From contig CAYYMJ010000094.1 in the NCBI GenBank assembly GCA_964472855.1, forward strand, positions 1 through 7,864: DNA of 7,864 bases, written 5' to 3'. Below, one piece after another: positions 1-6,390 of the stretch. Source of the DNA: Tranquillimonas sp964472855 (lineage in GTDB: Bacteria; Pseudomonadota; Alphaproteobacteria; Rhodobacterales; Rhodobacteraceae). Every line of letters starts with the position of its first letter. Position 1 is the first letter of the stretch. The notes beneath the pieces were generated by a model. It saw only the letters and a program-made list of their open reading frames with translations. It was not told the origin of the DNA and did no database searches. The translations under genes were made by a program, and so were the position numbers.

Positions 1-32
1 GGCGACCGATTGCGCGGCGGTGGCCGGGCGCC

Positions 33-893
33 CTACCCCCCGGGATATTTTCCGACAAGAGTAGGTCCGGGCGTCGGTTGGCTGGTTGGGGCGAGATCGG
101 CCTCGATCGCCGCCAGTTCCGGGCGGGGCAGCCGCCCCAGCACGTCGTGGACCCGCTGGCGGCAGGCCGGCACGGCCCAGGTTTCGGGGAAGATGCCGGC
201 CGGCAGATCGGGGTGGCGCAGGATCAGCCGGCGCCAGTTGTGCACCACCAGCGTGCGCAGCGCCGCCGTGGCGCCGGGCCCCGGTTGCGGCGCCTGTGCC
301 AGCTGTTCGGACAGCTCGCCCAGCGCGGCGTGCAGTGCGTGACCGGCCTGTTCCAGCGCCGGCGGGCAGATGCGGCGGCGCACCCAGCCGGGAACCGGCA
401 CCGCCGCGGGACCGAAGGCCAGAAGCTCGTCGGCATGGGCGGGCACCGGGCCGGGACCGATGGCGACATCGGGGAACAGTTCGACATAGTCCTGCGCCAG
501 CAGCAGGTCGGCCAGCGCCGCCCGCGAGGCCGTGTCGCCGGCCAGCAGGACATGCCAGTCGGCCGGCGTCGGCGGAACGCGGGCGTAGATTCCGGGCGAC
601 GCGACCTCGCTTTGTTCGCGTCCCGAACGGGTCAGCCGGTGGATGCTGCTGCGGCCACGGCGTTCGCTTTCGATCCAGCCATCCTTGCGCAGGCGGTGCA
701 GGGCGACGCGCATGGCCTCGGGGCGCACGCCGGCCAGGTCGGTGATGCGCGACAGGGCGGCGCCCGAGATGCTGTCGCCTGGCGCACGCGCGAGATCGCC
801 GAACAGGGTGACGATCAGCGACCAGACGCGCTGGGGCTGGCCGCCGCTCAGGCCGGCGGCGGCGCGGGCGATGATGTCGTCGCGTGGGTCCAT
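33..893 (-). CDS. paaX: PaaX-family phenylacetate repressor
   Basis: Transcriptional repressor of phenylacetate degradation genes. In characterised members phenylacetyl-CoA is the ligand that releases DNA. With the start at 893 the protein has 286 residues, a little shorter than E. coli PaaX (about 316). Residues ~20-95 look like the PaaX N-terminal winged helix, with a recognition-helix-like stretch RPEAMRVALHRLRKDGWI (58-74) followed by the basic wing RRGRSSIHRL. The central part (~100-190) and the C-terminal part with HNWRRLILRHPDLPAGIFPETW (218-239) match the PaaX C-terminal domain. The open frame reaches back to 977, but the extra 28 residues are low-complexity and the protein fits from MDPRDD. 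A weak TAGG lies 7 nt before ATG 893. It is on the same strand as paaZ but 523 bp downstream, so it probably has its own promoter. The family call is firm; the exact start is less so. Confidence 0.9.
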   Translation of the reverse strand: MDPRDDIIARAAAGLSGGQPQRVWSLIVTLFGDLARAPGDSISGAALSRITDLAGVRPEAMRVALHRLRKDGWIESERRGRSSIHRLTRSGREQSEVASPGIYARVPPTPADWHVLLAGDTASRAALADLLLAQDYVELFPDVAIGPGPVPAHADELLAFGPAAVPVPGWVRRRICPPALEQAGHALHAALGELSEQLAQAPQPGPGATAALRTLVVHNWRRLILRHPDLPAGIFPETWAVPACRQRVHDVLGRLPRPELAAIEADLAPTSQPTPGPTLVGKYPGG

Positions 894-1041
894 GGCCAAA
901 CCTAGGCCGATCGCGGTGGCGGGGCCACCGGTTGCGGGCCGGCTGCTGGGTTTCGGTTGTGTTGGTCCGGCGGGCATCGCCTGATGGGTTGGAATTCGTG
1001 AGTTCCGGCCGCGCCGGGTGGTTCGCGGTCAACCCAAAATG

Positions 1042-1080
1042 CCTGTCTCATGGCTTTCCGCGTCTTCATGCGAAGACAGG
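1042..1080. repeat. Nested inverted repeats upstream of paaX
   Basis: Two alternative stems share the same right-hand bases. The inner one is GTCTTC (1062-1067), loop ATGC, GAAGAC (1072-1077). The outer one is CCTGTCT (1042-1048) with AGACAGG (1074-1080). Because AGAC is used by both, the two hairpins exclude each other. This is compatible with an operator, or with a folded leader if transcription of paaX starts further upstream, but the sequence alone shows no function. Confidence 0.35.
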
Positions 1081-1243
1081 GCCTTGGCTCGCCCCGCCAT
1101 TCTTGACCGGCAGAGGCGATGTGTGGACCGACAGGCGCCTGGTCGTGACGGACCGCGCCGGGAGCGTGATCGTTGTTTGAGAGCCGGGATCGCGTGGGTT
1201 GTTCTGGCGGGCCCGTGCAAGGCTGGCCACGTAACGCGTTATC

Positions 1244-1270
1244 TGATGGTCACAGGTCGATGGACCATCA
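1244..1270. repeat. 8-bp inverted repeat, candidate operator
   Basis: The perfect arms TGATGGTC (1244-1251) and GACCATCA (1263-1270) flank an 11-nt spacer, so arm centres lie 19 bp apart, about two helical turns. Related short motifs follow: CGATGGACCA (1258-1267) and CGATGGAACCA (1273-1283) are near-direct repeats about 15 bp apart. The spacing suits a dimeric DNA-binding protein. No T-tract follows on either strand, so a Rho-independent terminator is unlikely. PaaX is an obvious candidate ligand by position, but this is inference. Confidence 0.4.
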
Positions 1271-1416
1271 CGCGATGGAACCAGACGCCTGATGGATCGA
1301 ACCTGACGTTTCGGGCCACCAGTCTTTTCACCATGCATCAACTTATCGAAACATTTGAATGGTTTATGATCAGGGTCTTCGCCCGGCGGCGGGAATCAGA
1401 TGTTTCGGTCGATCCC

Positions 1417-3447
1417 TTAATGCGCCACCATGGTCAGCAGGTCGTATTCGGCCACGGTATCCGCCGTCTGATTGGTCAGCGTGACGTGCCAGCGCACTTC
1501 GCCATAGTCATTGTTGCGGGCGGTCTTGTTCTTGACGGTCAGGCGCACGGCGATGCTGTCGCCGGGTTCGACCGGGGTCAGGAACCGCAGGTTGTCCAGC
1601 CCGGTGTTGGCCAGAACCGGGCCTTCGTCGGGCTGCACGAACAGGCCCGCCGCGAAGGACAGCAGCAGATAGCCATGGGCCACCCGCCCCGGGAAGAAGG
1701 GGTTCCGCTGCGCGGCGTCGTGATCCATGTGGGCATAGAAGGTGTCGCCGGTGAAGCGGGCGAAATGTTCGATATCGTCCAGCGTTACGGTGCGGGACCC
1801 GGTGCGCAGCGTGTCGCCGATGTCGAGATCGCCGAACCGGCGGGTAAACGGGTGGTCGCGGTCGACGAATTCGTCGGCGCCCGGCACCCACTGGCCGCCG
1901 ATGGCGGTCAGGATCTCGGGGTCGCCCTGCAGGGCGGTGCGCTGCATATAGTGTTTGACCCCGCGTATGCCGCCCAGTTCCTCGCCACCGCCGGCGCGGC
2001 CCGGCCCCCCGTGCACCATGTGCGGCAGGGGCGATCCGTGGCCCGTGGCCTCGGCCTTCGAGATGTCGTTGTTGAAATAGATGCGCCCGTGGCAGGCGCC
2101 GGCGTCCATCACGAAATCGCGGGCCAGCATCCGGTCGCGGGTAAAGACCGAGGCGACGAGGCTGCCGCCGCCCTTGTTGGCCAGCGCAATCGCGTGGTCG
2201 GTGCCGGAATAGCCCATGATCGTGGCAACCGGGCCGAACGCTTCGGTATCGTGAACCCGCTGGGCGCGGTCAGGCTGGGGGCAATAGTGCAGGATCGGTG
2301 GCAAGAAGGCCCCGCGGTCGGCGTCGGCACCCGCGACGTGAAAGCCTTGTATCTGCCCGAGGATGCGCTCGGACTCGGCCAGAAGGCTGTGCGACTTGGC
2401 GATCACGTCCTGGCGCTGTTCGCGCGAAATCAGCGGGCCCATGCGGGTTTTCTCGAGGCGCGGGTCACCGACCACGAGCTTTTCCAGGCGCAGGCACAGC
2501 GTGTCGATCACCGGGCCGATCCGCGATTGCGGCACGATCAGCCGGCGCATGGCGGTGCATTTCTGGCCGGCCTTGGTGGACAACTCGCGCACGACTTCCT
2601 TGATGAAGATCTCGAATTCGCTGGTCCCGGGGATGGCGTCGCTGCCAAGGATCGCCGCATTCAGGCTGTCTTGTTCGGCGGTGAACCGCACCGAATTGTC
2701 GACGAGATGTTGCGACGACCGCAGCCGCGCCGCCGTGGCGGCCGACCCGGTAAAGCTGACCACGTCGCGAAAGTCGAGCCGGTCCAGCATGTCGCCCAGT
2801 TGCCCCGACACCAGTTGCAGCGCGCCCTCGGGCAGAAGGCCCGCGTTCAGCATCAGGCGCACGCAATGCTCGGTGACATAGCAACTGGACGTTGCCGGTT
2901 TCACGATGGCCGGCATACCGGCCAGCAGCGTCGGCGCCAGCTTTTCCAGCATGCCCCAGACCGGGAAATTATAGGCGTTGATATGCACGGCCACGCCCTG
3001 CATCGGCGTATGAACATGCTGGCCCAGAAAGGTTCCGTTGCGGCTGAGCTGTTCTACCGGCCCGTCGAGCAGGATCTGCCCGTCCGGCATCTCGCGCCGG
3101 CCTTTCGAGGCAAAGACGAACATGGTGCCGATGCCGCCGTCGATGTCGATCAGGTGGTCGCGCTGGGTGGCGCCGGTATCGAAGGACAGATCGTAAAGCG
3201 ACTGCTTGTAGTCGCCCAGATACGCCGCCAGCGCCTTCAGCATCTTGGCGCGCTGGTGAAAGGTCATCCGGCGCAGGGCCGGGCCGCCGACGTTGCGCGC
3301 ATGGTCCAACATGGCCTGCACGTCGAGGTCGTCGTTGCCGGCGCTGGCGATGATGTCGCCGGTGATGGCACTGGCGATATTGCGCGCACCGGTGCCGGGC
3401 GAAATCCAGTGCCCGGCCGCAAAGCTGGCGACATCCATGATCGTCAT
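1417..3447 (-). CDS. paaZ: Bifunctional oxepin-CoA hydrolase / semialdehyde dehydrogenase PaaZ
   Basis: Opens the oxepin-CoA ring (C-terminal MaoC-type hydratase) and oxidises the resulting aldehyde to 3-oxo-5,6-dehydrosuberyl-CoA with NADP+ (N-terminal aldehyde dehydrogenase); cytoplasmic. At 676 residues it has the full length of the fused family. ALDH domain ~1-520: E258 (FTAEQDSLN) and catalytic C297 (TKAGQKCTAMRR) line up with E256/C295 of E. coli PaaZ. MaoC domain ~530-676: GDTFYAHMD with D568 and H573 matches the hydratase pair D561/H566, followed by NPFFPGRVAHGYLLLSFAAGLF. Both active sites look intact. An AGGGG at 3456-3460, 8 nt before ATG 3447, supports this start over the in-frame ATG at 3438. 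The start overlaps the upstream stop as ATGA, implying translational coupling. Confidence 0.97.
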   Translation of the reverse strand: MTIMDVASFAAGHWISPGTGARNIASAITGDIIASAGNDDLDVQAMLDHARNVGGPALRRMTFHQRAKMLKALAAYLGDYKQSLYDLSFDTGATQRDHLIDIDGGIGTMFVFASKGRREMPDGQILLDGPVEQLSRNGTFLGQHVHTPMQGVAVHINAYNFPVWGMLEKLAPTLLAGMPAIVKPATSSCYVTEHCVRLMLNAGLLPEGALQLVSGQLGDMLDRLDFRDVVSFTGSAATAARLRSSQHLVDNSVRFTAEQDSLNAAILGSDAIPGTSEFEIFIKEVVRELSTKAGQKCTAMRRLIVPQSRIGPVIDTLCLRLEKLVVGDPRLEKTRMGPLISREQRQDVIAKSHSLLAESERILGQIQGFHVAGADADRGAFLPPILHYCPQPDRAQRVHDTEAFGPVATIMGYSGTDHAIALANKGGGSLVASVFTRDRMLARDFVMDAGACHGRIYFNNDISKAEATGHGSPLPHMVHGGPGRAGGGEELGGIRGVKHYMQRTALQGDPEILTAIGGQWVPGADEFVDRDHPFTRRFGDLDIGDTLRTGSRTVTLDDIEHFARFTGDTFYAHMDHDAAQRNPFFPGRVAHGYLLLSFAAGLFVQPDEGPVLANTGLDNLRFLTPVEPGDSIAVRLTVKNKTARNNDYGEVRWHVTLTNQTADTVAEYDLLTMVAH

Positions 3448-5507
3448 CGGTCGTTCCCCTGCTGTTCCAGATGCCGGGCCAGCCGCCGGGCCAGACGCCA
3501 GCTGCCCGGGCTGTCGGCGGCAACGTCGCGCATGGCACGGGCGGTGTCGCCCCAGCCACGGGCGCCGGCGTGGTGCATCGGTCCGCCGCGCCAGCGCGGA
3601 AAGCCATAGCCGTGCAGTTGCACCATGTCGATTGCGGCATCGTCTTCGGCAATACCTTCGTCGACGATCAGCGCGCCTTCGTTGGCCAGAACCGCCAGCA
3701 GCCGGGTGCTGATGTCTGCGTCGGAAAAGCTGCGGCGAACAATGCCGTGGCGGCGCGAATAGTCGTGGATCAGCGTCTCGACCACGTCATCGCGGTGGGG
3801 GGTCCGGTCGCCCGGGGCATAGCGGTACCAGCCCTTGCCGCTGCGCTGACCAAGGCGCCCGGCCTCGCACAGCTGATCGGCGATGGTGACATAGCGCTGG
3901 CCCGGGTCGCGCCCGGCCGCCGCCTGCCGCTTGCGGTTGGCCCAGGCGATCTGCAGGCCGGCCATGTCCTGCACCTCGAACGGGCCCATGGCCATGCCGG
4001 CGCCGCGCATGGCCGCGTCGACCTGTCCCGGCAATGCGCCGTCGGCCAGCATGTATTCCGCCGCGCGGCGGTAGGCGGCCAGCATGCGGTTGCCGATAAA
4101 TCCGTCGCAGATGCCGGACATGACGGCGACCTTGTTCAGCCGCCGGGCCAGGGCGAAGGCCGTGGCCAGCACCTCGGCCGAGCTGTCGGGGGTGTGCACG
4201 ACTTCCAGCAGCTTCATCACATGGGCCGGGCTGAAGAAATGCAGACCGATGCAGCGCGACGGACCGGCGATGCCGGCAAAAATGTCGCGCGGGTCGAGAT
4301 ACGAGGTATTGGTGGCAAGGATCGCGTCGGCCGGCATGACCGCCGCCAGCGCCGTGAAGACGGCGCGCTTGGCCGCGACATCCTCGAACACCGCCTCGAT
4401 GGCCAGATCGGCGCCGGTGGCGGCGTCATGGGTGGCGGCGGTGGCCAGCCGCGACAGTTGCGCGTCGTGGCCCGGCTGGTCGATCTTGCCACGTTTCAGC
4501 GCCCCGGCCAGCAGCGCCCCGACCCGGGCGCGGGCCGCGTCGGCGGCGGCGGCGTCACGCTCGATCACCGTCACCTCCAGCCCGGCGCCAAGGCAGGCGG
4601 CGGCAATGCCAGCGCCCATCAGGCCACCACCGACAACGGCCAGCCGCTGGGTCTCGCGCGGGCGGGCATTGGCCGTCGCCGCCGGGCGCGCGACCTGCCG
4701 TTCGGCAAAGAAGGCGTGGCGCAGGGCACGGCTTTCGTCGGACTTGCGCAGCGCCAGATGGCGGGCCCGCTCTTTCGGCTGGCCTGCCGCAAAGGGTTCG
4801 GACGCCCAGCCCAGCGCGGTCAGGTTTTCATGTGGCGATTGCTGGCCCCGGAATTTGCGGCGCAACGCGGCGGCAGCGGTTTCGGCCATGGCTGCCGTCA
4901 TGGGCACCGGCGCGCGGCGCGACACCGGCACCGGGCGCGGCGGCAGGTTGTCGGCAAAGTTGCGGGCCACCGCGCGCAGATCGCCCGGCGCGATCCGGTC
5001 GATGCCGCCGGCGTCCAGCATCCCGGCCGCGCCCACCAGCCGCCCCCGGCAACACAGGTCGATGGCCAGCGCCATGCCCAGCAGGCGGGGGGCGCGCTGG
5101 CTGCCGCCGGCGCCGGGGATCAGGCCGACGTTGACCTCTGGCAGGCCAAAGCGCGTGCCCGGCGCCGCGATGCGCCAGGCGCAGCTCATCGCCAGCTCCA
5201 GCCCGCCGCCCATGACATTGCCGTGCATGGCGGCGACGAACGGCGTCGCGCTGTCTTCGATGGCCTGGCAAAGGTCGGGCAGGTGCGGTTCGGCCGGGGG
5301 GGCATCAAACTCGGCCATGTCGCCCCCGGCGACAAAGCTGCGCCCGGCGCACACCAGAATTGCCACCCGCGCCGTCTGCACCTGCGCCACCGCGCGCATC
5401 AGCCCGGCCCGCACGGCGGTCGAGGTTGCGTTGACGGGCGGATTGTCGATGCTCACCCAGGCGACATCGCCGTCTTGTTGCACCGATACCGGCGATGGCT
5501 TGGTCAT
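3444..5507 (-). CDS. Fused enoyl-CoA hydratase / 3-hydroxyacyl-CoA dehydrogenase
   Basis: A two-enzyme fusion of 687 residues resembling FadJ/FadB and the peroxisomal bifunctional enzyme. Residues ~5-190 are a crotonase domain with both catalytic glutamates, E104 (GGGLELAMSC) and E124 (LPEVNVGLIPGAGGSQR). Residues ~287-465 are the NAD-binding domain with GGGLMGAG at 293-300, NTS at 400-402, catalytic H423 (GLHFFSPAHVMKLLEVV) and E435. Residues ~466-565 and ~595-685 are the two C-terminal dehydrogenase lobes (GFIGNRML 469-476; GYGFPRWRGGPM 633-644). All key residues are present. First gene of the leftward unit before paaZ, it probably hydrates 2,3-dehydroadipyl-CoA and oxidises 3-hydroxyadipyl-CoA, the jobs of separate PaaF and PaaH elsewhere. 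That substrate is inferred from context; general beta-oxidation is possible. A GAGG at 5515-5518, 7 nt before ATG 5507, favours this start over an upstream in-frame TTG at 5534. Confidence 0.93.
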   Translation of the reverse strand: MTKPSPVSVQQDGDVAWVSIDNPPVNATSTAVRAGLMRAVAQVQTARVAILVCAGRSFVAGGDMAEFDAPPAEPHLPDLCQAIEDSATPFVAAMHGNVMGGGLELAMSCAWRIAAPGTRFGLPEVNVGLIPGAGGSQRAPRLLGMALAIDLCCRGRLVGAAGMLDAGGIDRIAPGDLRAVARNFADNLPPRPVPVSRRAPVPMTAAMAETAAAALRRKFRGQQSPHENLTALGWASEPFAAGQPKERARHLALRKSDESRALRHAFFAERQVARPAATANARPRETQRLAVVGGGLMGAGIAAACLGAGLEVTVIERDAAAADAARARVGALLAGALKRGKIDQPGHDAQLSRLATAATHDAATGADLAIEAVFEDVAAKRAVFTALAAVMPADAILATNTSYLDPRDIFAGIAGPSRCIGLHFFSPAHVMKLLEVVHTPDSSAEVLATAFALARRLNKVAVMSGICDGFIGNRMLAAYRRAAEYMLADGALPGQVDAAMRGAGMAMGPFEVQDMAGLQIAWANRKRQAAAGRDPGQRYVTIADQLCEAGRLGQRSGKGWYRYAPGDRTPHRDDVVETLIHDYSRRHGIVRRSFSDADISTRLLAVLANEGALIVDEGIAEDDAAIDMVQLHGYGFPRWRGGPMHHAGARGWGDTARAMRDVAADSPGSWRLARRLARHLEQQGNDR

Positions 5508-5543
5508 GGGATGGCCTCGCGTTCCGACATGCAATATTCATTG

Positions 5544-5557
5544 ACCAACCGGTCGGT
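5544..5557. promoter_or_regulatory. Near-perfect 14-bp palindromic operator candidate
   Basis: ACCAACCGGTCGGT is a dyad centred between 5550 and 5551 with six of seven base pairs symmetric; the only mismatch is A5547/C5554. The form ACC-NACCGGTN-GGT resembles operators of TetR-family regulators, including those called PaaR in some other bacteria (from memory). It sits in the middle of the divergent promoter region and overlaps the candidate promoter spacers. No TetR-family gene is in the window; the only regulator seen is PaaX. Confidence 0.5.
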
Positions 5558-5562
5558 TTATG

Positions 5563-5576
5563 CAAGACCGTTCTTG
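5563..5576. repeat. 5-bp inverted repeat before paaG
   Basis: The arms CAAGA (5563-5567) and TCTTG (5572-5576) flank CCGT. It lies between the 14-bp palindrome and the paaG ribosome binding site. It could be a second half of a composite operator or a small hairpin in the paaG leader. Arms this short can occur by chance. Confidence 0.25.
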
Positions 5577-5579
5577 TGC

Positions 5580-5584
5580 GGAGG
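5580..5584 (+). promoter_or_regulatory. Shine-Dalgarno of paaG
   Basis: A strong GGAGG with 8 nt to ATG 5593. It decides the paaG start against the in-frame ATG at 5560, which would add 11 unconserved-looking residues and has no such site before it. Confidence 0.8.
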
Positions 5585-5592
5585 GCGAGCCA

Positions 5593-6390
5593 ATGACAGC
5601 GCAACCGACTGTTCTGGTCACCGATCACGGCAGCTGGGCCGAGATCACGCTGAACCGGCCCGACCGGCTGAACAGCTTCAACGACACGATGCACCGGGCG
5701 CTGTTCGCGGCATTGACGCAAGCCCGCGACAGCGGTGCCCGCGCGGTCTTGCTGACCGGCGCCGGGCGCGGCTTTTGCGCCGGCCAGGACCTTGGCGACC
5801 GCGATCCCGCGCGCATGGACGCACCCCCCGACCTGAGCGTGACCCTGACCGAGTTCTACAACCCGCTGGTGCGGCTGATCCGGGCGCTCGAGTTGCCGGT
5901 CGTCTGCGCGGTCAACGGCGTCGCTGCCGGTGCCGGGGCCAATATCGCGCTGGCCTGCGACATCGTGCTGGCGGCGGAAAGCGCGACCTTCATCCAGTCC
6001 TTCGCCAAGGTCGGGCTGGTGCCCGATGCCGGTGGATCGTGGATGCTGACCAGACGTCTGGGCGAGGCGCGAGCCAAGGCGCTGGCGATGACGGCCCAGC
6101 CGCTGGGTGCCGCGCAGGCCGCCGACTGGGGCCTGATCTGGAAGGCGGTGCCCGACGCCGGCCTGATGGCCGAGGCGCGGGCGCTGGCCGGCGACCTGGC
6201 GCGGGCGCCGACCTATGGGCTGGCGCAGACCAAGGCCGCCATCCATGCCGGCGCCGTCAACAGCCTTGACGACCAGCTTGCGCTGGAGGCGCAGGCCCAG
6301 GGCCGCTGCGGCCGGTCACCCGACTATGCCGAGGGCGTCAGCGCCTTCCTGAACAAGCGCGCCCCGCAATTCACCGGGCGCCCGGAATGA
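5593..6390 (+). CDS. paaG: Epoxyphenylacetyl-CoA isomerase PaaG (crotonase family)
   Basis: Converts 2-(1,2-epoxy-1,2-dihydrophenyl)acetyl-CoA to the seven-membered oxepin-CoA and, further down the pathway, moves the double bond of 3,4- to 2,3-dehydroadipyl-CoA. The 265-residue protein has the usual length. The crotonase fold is clear: NRPDRLNSFN near the N-terminus, oxyanion-hole segments GFCAGQDLGDRD (60-71) and NGVAAGAGANIALACDIV (108-125). In SFAKVGLVPDAGGSW (136-150) the position of the second hydratase glutamate is not acidic, while D145 is present, the isomerase-type arrangement known for PaaG (Asp136 in Thermus PaaG). It is the first gene of the rightward unit and its stop overlaps the paaI start (ATGA). 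Diversity within crotonases leaves a small chance of another substrate, but the neighbours settle it. Confidence 0.95.
   Translation: MTAQPTVLVTDHGSWAEITLNRPDRLNSFNDTMHRALFAALTQARDSGARAVLLTGAGRGFCAGQDLGDRDPARMDAPPDLSVTLTEFYNPLVRLIRALELPVVCAVNGVAAGAGANIALACDIVLAAESATFIQSFAKVGLVPDAGGSWMLTRRLGEARAKALAMTAQPLGAAQAADWGLIWKAVPDAGLMAEARALAGDLARAPTYGLAQTKAAIHAGAVNSLDDQLALEAQAQGRCGRSPDYAEGVSAFLNKRAPQFTGRPE
6374..6385 (+). repeat. 12-bp perfect palindrome at the paaG/paaI junction
   Basis: CCGGGCGCCCGG ends one base before the paaI ATG, within the last codons of paaG. It occupies the place where a Shine-Dalgarno would be. In RNA it could pair intramolecularly only with a very tight loop, so any effect on paaI initiation is uncertain. 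GC-only palindromes are also expected by chance at this base composition. Confidence 0.3.

Larger units (their letters stand above)
894..1416. other. 523-bp intergenic region between paaZ and paaX
   Basis: No convincing gene is seen here. The short open frames on both strands (up to about 90 codons) have arginine/serine-rich, shadow-like translations and no recognisable family. The paaZ-proximal part is clearly less GC-rich than the coding DNA: counting by eye, 22 of 60 bases are G or C in 1321-1380. Such a drop is typical of a control region. Several dyads occur: 1042-1080, the 10-bp palindrome CAGGCGCCTG at 1132-1141, and 1244-1270. The region should hold the paaX promoter and the end of the paaZ transcript. 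I could not find a convincing -35/-10 pair or a hairpin with a T-run. Confidence 0.6.
5508..5592. promoter_or_regulatory. Divergent control region for both paa units
   Basis: These 85 bp separate the leftward fusion gene from rightward paaG and must hold both promoters unless transcripts start inside genes. Its middle (5531-5563) is AT-richer than the flanks. Rightward, TTGACC (5541-5546) is a possible -35, but the -10 expected near 5564 (AAGACC) is weak. Leftward, TTGCAT (5563-5558) and AATGAA (5540-5535) are separated by 17 bp, also weak. Either promoter would span the palindrome at 5544-5557, so a bound repressor could shut off both directions. The promoter assignments are tentative. Confidence 0.6.

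Noticed and set aside
78..905. 275-codon plus-strand frame opposite paaX
   Set aside because: The opposite strand encodes a clear PaaX protein; this frame has no recognisable motif.
1244..1270. Rho-independent terminator for paaZ
   Set aside because: The stem lies about 150 bp beyond the paaZ stop, has an 11-nt loop and no T-run on the minus strand.
1066..1341. 91-codon minus-strand frame in the intergenic gap
   Set aside because: No family resemblance and an Arg/Ser/Thr-rich composition. Nothing supports it as a gene, though a transcript could change that.
1018..3609. 863-codon plus-strand open frame opposite paaZ
   Set aside because: It is antisense to a gene with both active sites intact. 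Its translation is rich in His, Gln, Gly, Ala and Arg with no recognisable domain, as expected from high-GC codon bias, and it runs on through the intergenic gap.
3444..5534. TTG at 5534 as the fusion-gene start
   Set aside because: The downstream ATG at 5507 has a GAGG 7 nt upstream and gives a normal crotonase N-terminus; the TTG start would run into the probable promoter region.
5560..5592. Upstream ATG as the paaG start
   Set aside because: GGAGG at 5580-5584 is ideally placed for ATG 5593, and the extra 11 residues do not look like PaaG.
5305..6246. 313-codon minus-strand frame opposite paaG
   Set aside because: The translation is Gly/Arg/Gln-rich shadow sequence; the crotonase motifs on the plus strand are decisive for paaG.
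3471..6269. 932-codon plus-strand open frame spanning the fusion gene and part of paaG
   Set aside because: It crosses a divergent promoter region and two well-supported genes in other frames. Its composition is low-complexity and no family is recognisable.
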